From Allobosea sp. OK403 (lineage in GTDB: Bacteria > Pseudomonadota > Alphaproteobacteria > Rhizobiales > Beijerinckiaceae), in NCBI RefSeq assembly GCF_900113835.1, contig NZ_FOQV01000017.1, positions 1-64,000 on the forward strand: DNA of 64,000 nt, given 5' to 3'. The notes below the pieces were generated by a model, which saw only the letters and a program-made list of their open reading frames with translations, made no database searches and was not told the origin of the DNA. A program made the position numbers and the translations under genes. Numbering within the stretch: the first letter of the stretch is position 1; each line of letters starts with the position of its first letter. This document shows positions 61,011 through 64,000 of the stretch, one piece after another.

Positions 61011-62504
61011 TCAGGCGCCCGAGGCGACGGGCCGGCGCACGGGCTGGCCGGGGCGCGCCGCCACCTCCATGACGCCGTCGCTGATCACGGCCTGCCCATT
61101 GACCAGAAGATGCTTCACGCCCTCGGCCGGGCGGTTCATCGCCGTGAATTCGGCCCGGTCGGTCAGCGTCTCGAAATCGAAGACGACGATATCGGCATCG
61201 GCGCCGCGCCGCAGCCGCCCCTTGTCGCGCATGGCGGGCGTGCTCGCCGCCAGGATCTCCGCCGGGATCAGCGTGCATTTGGCGATGCCGTCCAGCAGCG
61301 AAACAGCCTGACGCTCCCGCACCCAGTGGCGCAGGAAACGGGTGAAGGTTCCAGCCGAGCGCGGATGCGAGGTCGCGTCCTCAGGCAGAGGCCAGGCATC
61401 GCCGGTATAGGTCGTGGCGTCCGGCAGGCTCCAGGGCATGGCGTCGGAGGCGATCGCGCCGCCGGGATAGAGCACGGAGAGATCGAGCATGCGGCGGTGG
61501 TGCTCGTTGTTCTCGGTGTCGAGGATATGCCAGAGCACCAGCGTGGAGGGCTCCTCGGCCTGCGCCGCCAGCAGCTCCTGCCGGTCGCGGAAGCGGCGCC
61601 CATCGGCGACGCGCTGCACGGAGTCATAGCCGGTGCCGTTGCGCGTCTCGAATTCGGGGTCGCTGAAGAAGGCGGCCGCCAGCACGGTGGAGCCGGTGCC
61701 ATAGGGATAGGCCTCGACCGTGATCGGCAGGCCCTGTGCCTGCGCCTTCATCACCAGCTCGGCGCAGCGTTCCACATCGGTTTTGCTGGAGCTGTTGAAA
61801 TGGCAGATATGCATATGCGCGCCGGTCGCGCCGGCATAGCCGATCAGGCGGATATAGGCCTCGACGGCGCTTTTGGGATCGATGCGCGACATATAGGCAA
61901 TGTGGGTGAAGGTGGGCACGCCCTGGGCCGCCGCGAGCTGGCAGACCGCCGTCAGCTCCTGCACGCCGGCGCCCGGCGCATAGGCATTCAGGATGCCGAT
62001 GCCGATGCCGCCCTCGTCCAGTCCCTGCGCGATGCGCGCGATGATCCCGGCCTGCTCGCTGTCGCTGGCGATATTGTCCATCCAGCGCGGGTCGCGCATG
62101 GCGCGGCCGAACGCCTCCAGAGACGATTCCTCGTTGATGCCGACCATGGCGCCGATCCGGGCGAAGGCCCAGTTGGTGGAGGCGCCATAGTTCAGGATCC
62201 GCCCCTGCTCGGCCTGGCGCCGATACCAGGAGGCGACCGGCATCACGCCGGCTTCGAGATCCAGCGTCGTGGTGACGCCGTCGAAGGCCTGCATGCGGTC
62301 TGCGGGGATGGACTGGCCATGCGCGTGCAGGTCGATGAAGCCGGGCGCCACGACCAGCCCCGTCGCGTCGATGACCCGTTCGGCCTCGCCGAGCCCGGTT
62401 CCAACAGCGGCGATCTTGCCATCGAGCACCGCTATCTCGGCCACCGCATCGATCCCGCTTTCAGGATCCACCACGCGTCCGCCCCGGATCACCAAACCGC
62501 TCAT
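61011..62504 (-). CDS. D-aminoacylase-like amidohydrolase
   Basis: 497 aa from MSGLVIRGG; 39 upstream codons are open but do not fit. TIM-barrel amidohydrolase: GFIDLHAHGQ carries the HxH pair, HIAYMSR and HICHFNSSS carry later His ligands, SDAMPW the final Asp, and ADIVVFDFETL the C-terminal beta-barrel. Closest in style to N-acyl-D-amino-acid deacylases. It overlaps no gene; upstream, in the opposite direction, a family-5 binding protein starts at 62762, a likely importer of its substrate. Confidence 0.9.
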   Translation of the reverse strand: MSGLVIRGGRVVDPESGIDAVAEIAVLDGKIAAVGTGLGEAERVIDATGLVVAPGFIDLHAHGQSIPADRMQAFDGVTTTLDLEAGVMPVASWYRRQAEQGRILNYGASTNWAFARIGAMVGINEESSLEAFGRAMRDPRWMDNIASDSEQAGIIARIAQGLDEGGIGIGILNAYAPGAGVQELTAVCQLAAAQGVPTFTHIAYMSRIDPKSAVEAYIRLIGYAGATGAHMHICHFNSSSKTDVERCAELVMKAQAQGLPITVEAYPYGTGSTVLAAAFFSDPEFETRNGTGYDSVQRVADGRRFRDRQELLAAQAEEPSTLVLWHILDTENNEHHRRMLDLSVLYPGGAIASDAMPWSLPDATTYTGDAWPLPEDATSHPRSAGTFTRFLRHWVRERQAVSLLDGIAKCTLIPAEILAASTPAMRDKGRLRRGADADIVVFDFETLTDRAEFTAMNRPAEGVKHLLVNGQAVISDGVMEVAARPGQPVRRPVASGA

Positions 62505-62761
62505 ATCGCCGCTCCGTCTGCCAAACGCTGCGCCTCGGGCCGGCGTCGCCCCCGGCGACGCATTCGACCAGCCATGGGCGAACAGGGCCGGCAGTAGAGG
62601 CAGATTCTCCGGCGACCGCAATCGGCTGGCGGCGCATGCCGTGGCCGCGGATTTGCTTTCACGTCCTGACGCGACAGCGTTCGAGAGGACGAGGCCGGCC
62701 TCATGGCCGACAGGCCCGCCGCTTTGGACGAACGCCGCAAGAATCAGGAGAACAGATCAGC

Positions 62762-64000
62762 ATGAAACGCCGCCACCTCCTTCTGGGCGCAGGAGCCCTC
62801 TTGGCCGGCAGCCGCCTCACGGCTCCCAACATCGTCCGCGCGCAGGACGCCAAGGTGCTTCGCTTCGTGCCCCAGGCCGACCTGCCCAATCTCGACGCCG
62901 TCGCCGGCACGCAGCTCGTGGTGCGCAATGCGAGCCTCTTGGTCTTCGACATGCTCTACGGCATCGGCGCCGACCTCACCCCCAAGCCGCAGATGTGCGA
63001 GGGCCATGAGGTCTCGGCCGACGGCAAGACCTGGACGCTGAAGCTGCGCGACGGGCTGAAGTTCCACGATGGCGAGCCGGTGCTGACCAGGGATGTCATT
63101 GCCAGCATCAACCGCTGGATGCCGCGCGACGGCATGGGGCAGATGATCCAGTCCCGCCTGGACGCGCTGGAGGCGGTCGACGACCGCAGCTTCCGCTTCC
63201 GCCTGAAAGCGCCGTTCCCGAAGCTGCTTTACGCGCTGGGCAAGAGCAACACGCCGCTCCTGGTGATCATGCCGGAGCGCATCGCCAGGACCGACCCCTA
63301 TACCCAGATCAAGGAATATGTCGGCTCCGGCCCGATGGCGTTCAAGCGCGACGAATGGGTCTCGGGTTCGCGCGCCGTCTTCCAGCGCTTTGCCGGCTAT
63401 CAACCGCGACTGGAGAAGAGCGACTGGCTCGCCGGCGGCAAGGTCATGAAGGTCGACCGCGTGGAATGGATGACCATGCCCGACCCCGGCACGGCCGCAA
63501 GCGCGCTCCAGAACGGCGAGATCGACTGGTGGGAGAACCCCATCGCCGATCTCGTTCCGCTCCTCGCCAAGAACCGCGCCATCAAGGTCGGCATCGCCGA
63601 TCCGCTGGGCAATGTCGGCGCCATGCGCATCAACCACCTGCTGCCGCCCTTCAACAACAAGCTCTGCCGCCAGGCGCTGCAATGGGCCGTCAGCCAGGCC
63701 GACTACATGCAGGCCATCGTCGGTGAGGACACCGCGCTGTGGAAGGAGATGCCGAGCTTCTTCACGCCCGGCACGCCGCTCTACAGCGAGGCCGGCGCCG
63801 AGCGCCTGAAGGGCCCGCGTCAATACGACAAGGCGAAGGAGCTCCTGAAGCAGGGCGGCTACAACGGCGAGAAGGTGGTGATGCTGGTCGCCGCCGATGT
63901 GCCGATCACCAAGGCGCAGGGCGACGTCACCGCCGATATGCTGGGCCGCATCGGCGTCAATGTCGACTACCAGTCGCTGGACTGGGGCACGGTCGGCTCC
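62762..64000 (+). CDS. ABC transporter substrate-binding protein, family 5 (cut by window end)
   Basis: At least 413 aa, running off the window. A signal with KRRHLLLGAGALLAGS and cleavage near VRA/QDA. SBP family-5 features: KPQMCEGHEVSADGKTW, LRDGLKFHDGEPV, MRINHLLPPFNN, NKLCRQALQWAVSQADYMQAI (RQALQWAVSQADYM). A GGAG ribosome site precedes the ATG. Paralogous to the 13239 protein. The permeases and ATPases presumably follow beyond the window. Peptides or N-acyl amino acids are plausible ligands given the deacylase next door. Confidence 0.9.
   Translation, partial: MKRRHLLLGAGALLAGSRLTAPNIVRAQDAKVLRFVPQADLPNLDAVAGTQLVVRNASLLVFDMLYGIGADLTPKPQMCEGHEVSADGKTWTLKLRDGLKFHDGEPVLTRDVIASINRWMPRDGMGQMIQSRLDALEAVDDRSFRFRLKAPFPKLLYALGKSNTPLLVIMPERIARTDPYTQIKEYVGSGPMAFKRDEWVSGSRAVFQRFAGYQPRLEKSDWLAGGKVMKVDRVEWMTMPDPGTAASALQNGEIDWWENPIADLVPLLAKNRAIKVGIADPLGNVGAMRINHLLPPFNNKLCRQALQWAVSQADYMQAIVGEDTALWKEMPSFFTPGTPLYSEAGAERLKGPRQYDKAKELLKQGGYNGEKVVMLVAADVPITKAQGDVTADMLGRIGVNVDYQSLDWGTVGS

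Noticed and set aside
1..64000. CRISPR array or phage region
   Set aside because: No regularly spaced direct repeats and no phage structural or cas genes were seen; the palindromic repeats are scattered singly.

Overview
The window is high-GC DNA from an alphaproteobacterium, most likely a Hyphomicrobiales species close to Bosea. This is inferred from codon use, the many periplasmic-binding-protein ABC transporters with small local regulators, the oxidase type, and a family of dispersed ~100-bp palindromic repeats. No rRNA, CRISPR array, phage or transposase gene is visible. There is one intact tRNA (Arg, CCG) and a 5' half-copy of it 11 kb away.

Layout. 1-588: no gene. 589-5509: a TctD/TctE-like two-component system beside a NitT/TauT-type ABC transporter. 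5856-6241: a small lipoprotein behind a 24-codon upstream ORF. 6501-11666: an SDR dehydrogenase and an unknown protein, divergent from an IclR-led operon for a second NitT/TauT-type transporter. 11894-14795: a ROK regulator and an orphan family-5 binding protein. 15196-19385: a stand-alone M41-like (HEAGH) protein, a LysR regulator divergent from an MFS carrier, and an amidohydrolase. 19593-32355: a respiratory and stress region with small cytochromes c, rtcB/rtcR RNA repair, an aa3-type oxidase operon (subunits II, I, III, III, IV), three host-attachment-family copies (one broken) and a ~0.9-kb segmental duplication. 33487-35937: a cupin, a CadC-like/TPR regulator and tRNA-Arg.

36203-44160 is one tight leftward operon: an IclR regulator, two proteins I do not recognise (578 and 236 aa), an M19 dipeptidase and a complete Pot-type ABC transporter. 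It is the best candidate here for an undescribed pathway. 44924-50979 is a seven-gene leftward run: a Pot-type transporter followed by a polar-amino-acid transporter with no ATPase of its own. It lies downstream of a LysR gene that diverges from an agmatinase-family ureohydrolase, which suggests uptake and hydrolysis of guanidino or polyamine compounds. 53396-59829 holds a GntR regulator divergent from a third Pot-type transporter whose operon ends in a PuuE-like deacetylase, facing a racemase-fold protein that lacks the usual cysteines. 60069-64000 holds a COG0523 GTPase, a D-aminoacylase-like amidohydrolase and a family-5 binding protein cut by the window edge.

Most of the window therefore scavenges nitrogenous small molecules: importers, a cognate regulator and one or two hydrolases. 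Repeats have shaped it; several genes take their stop codon or C-terminus from repeat DNA.
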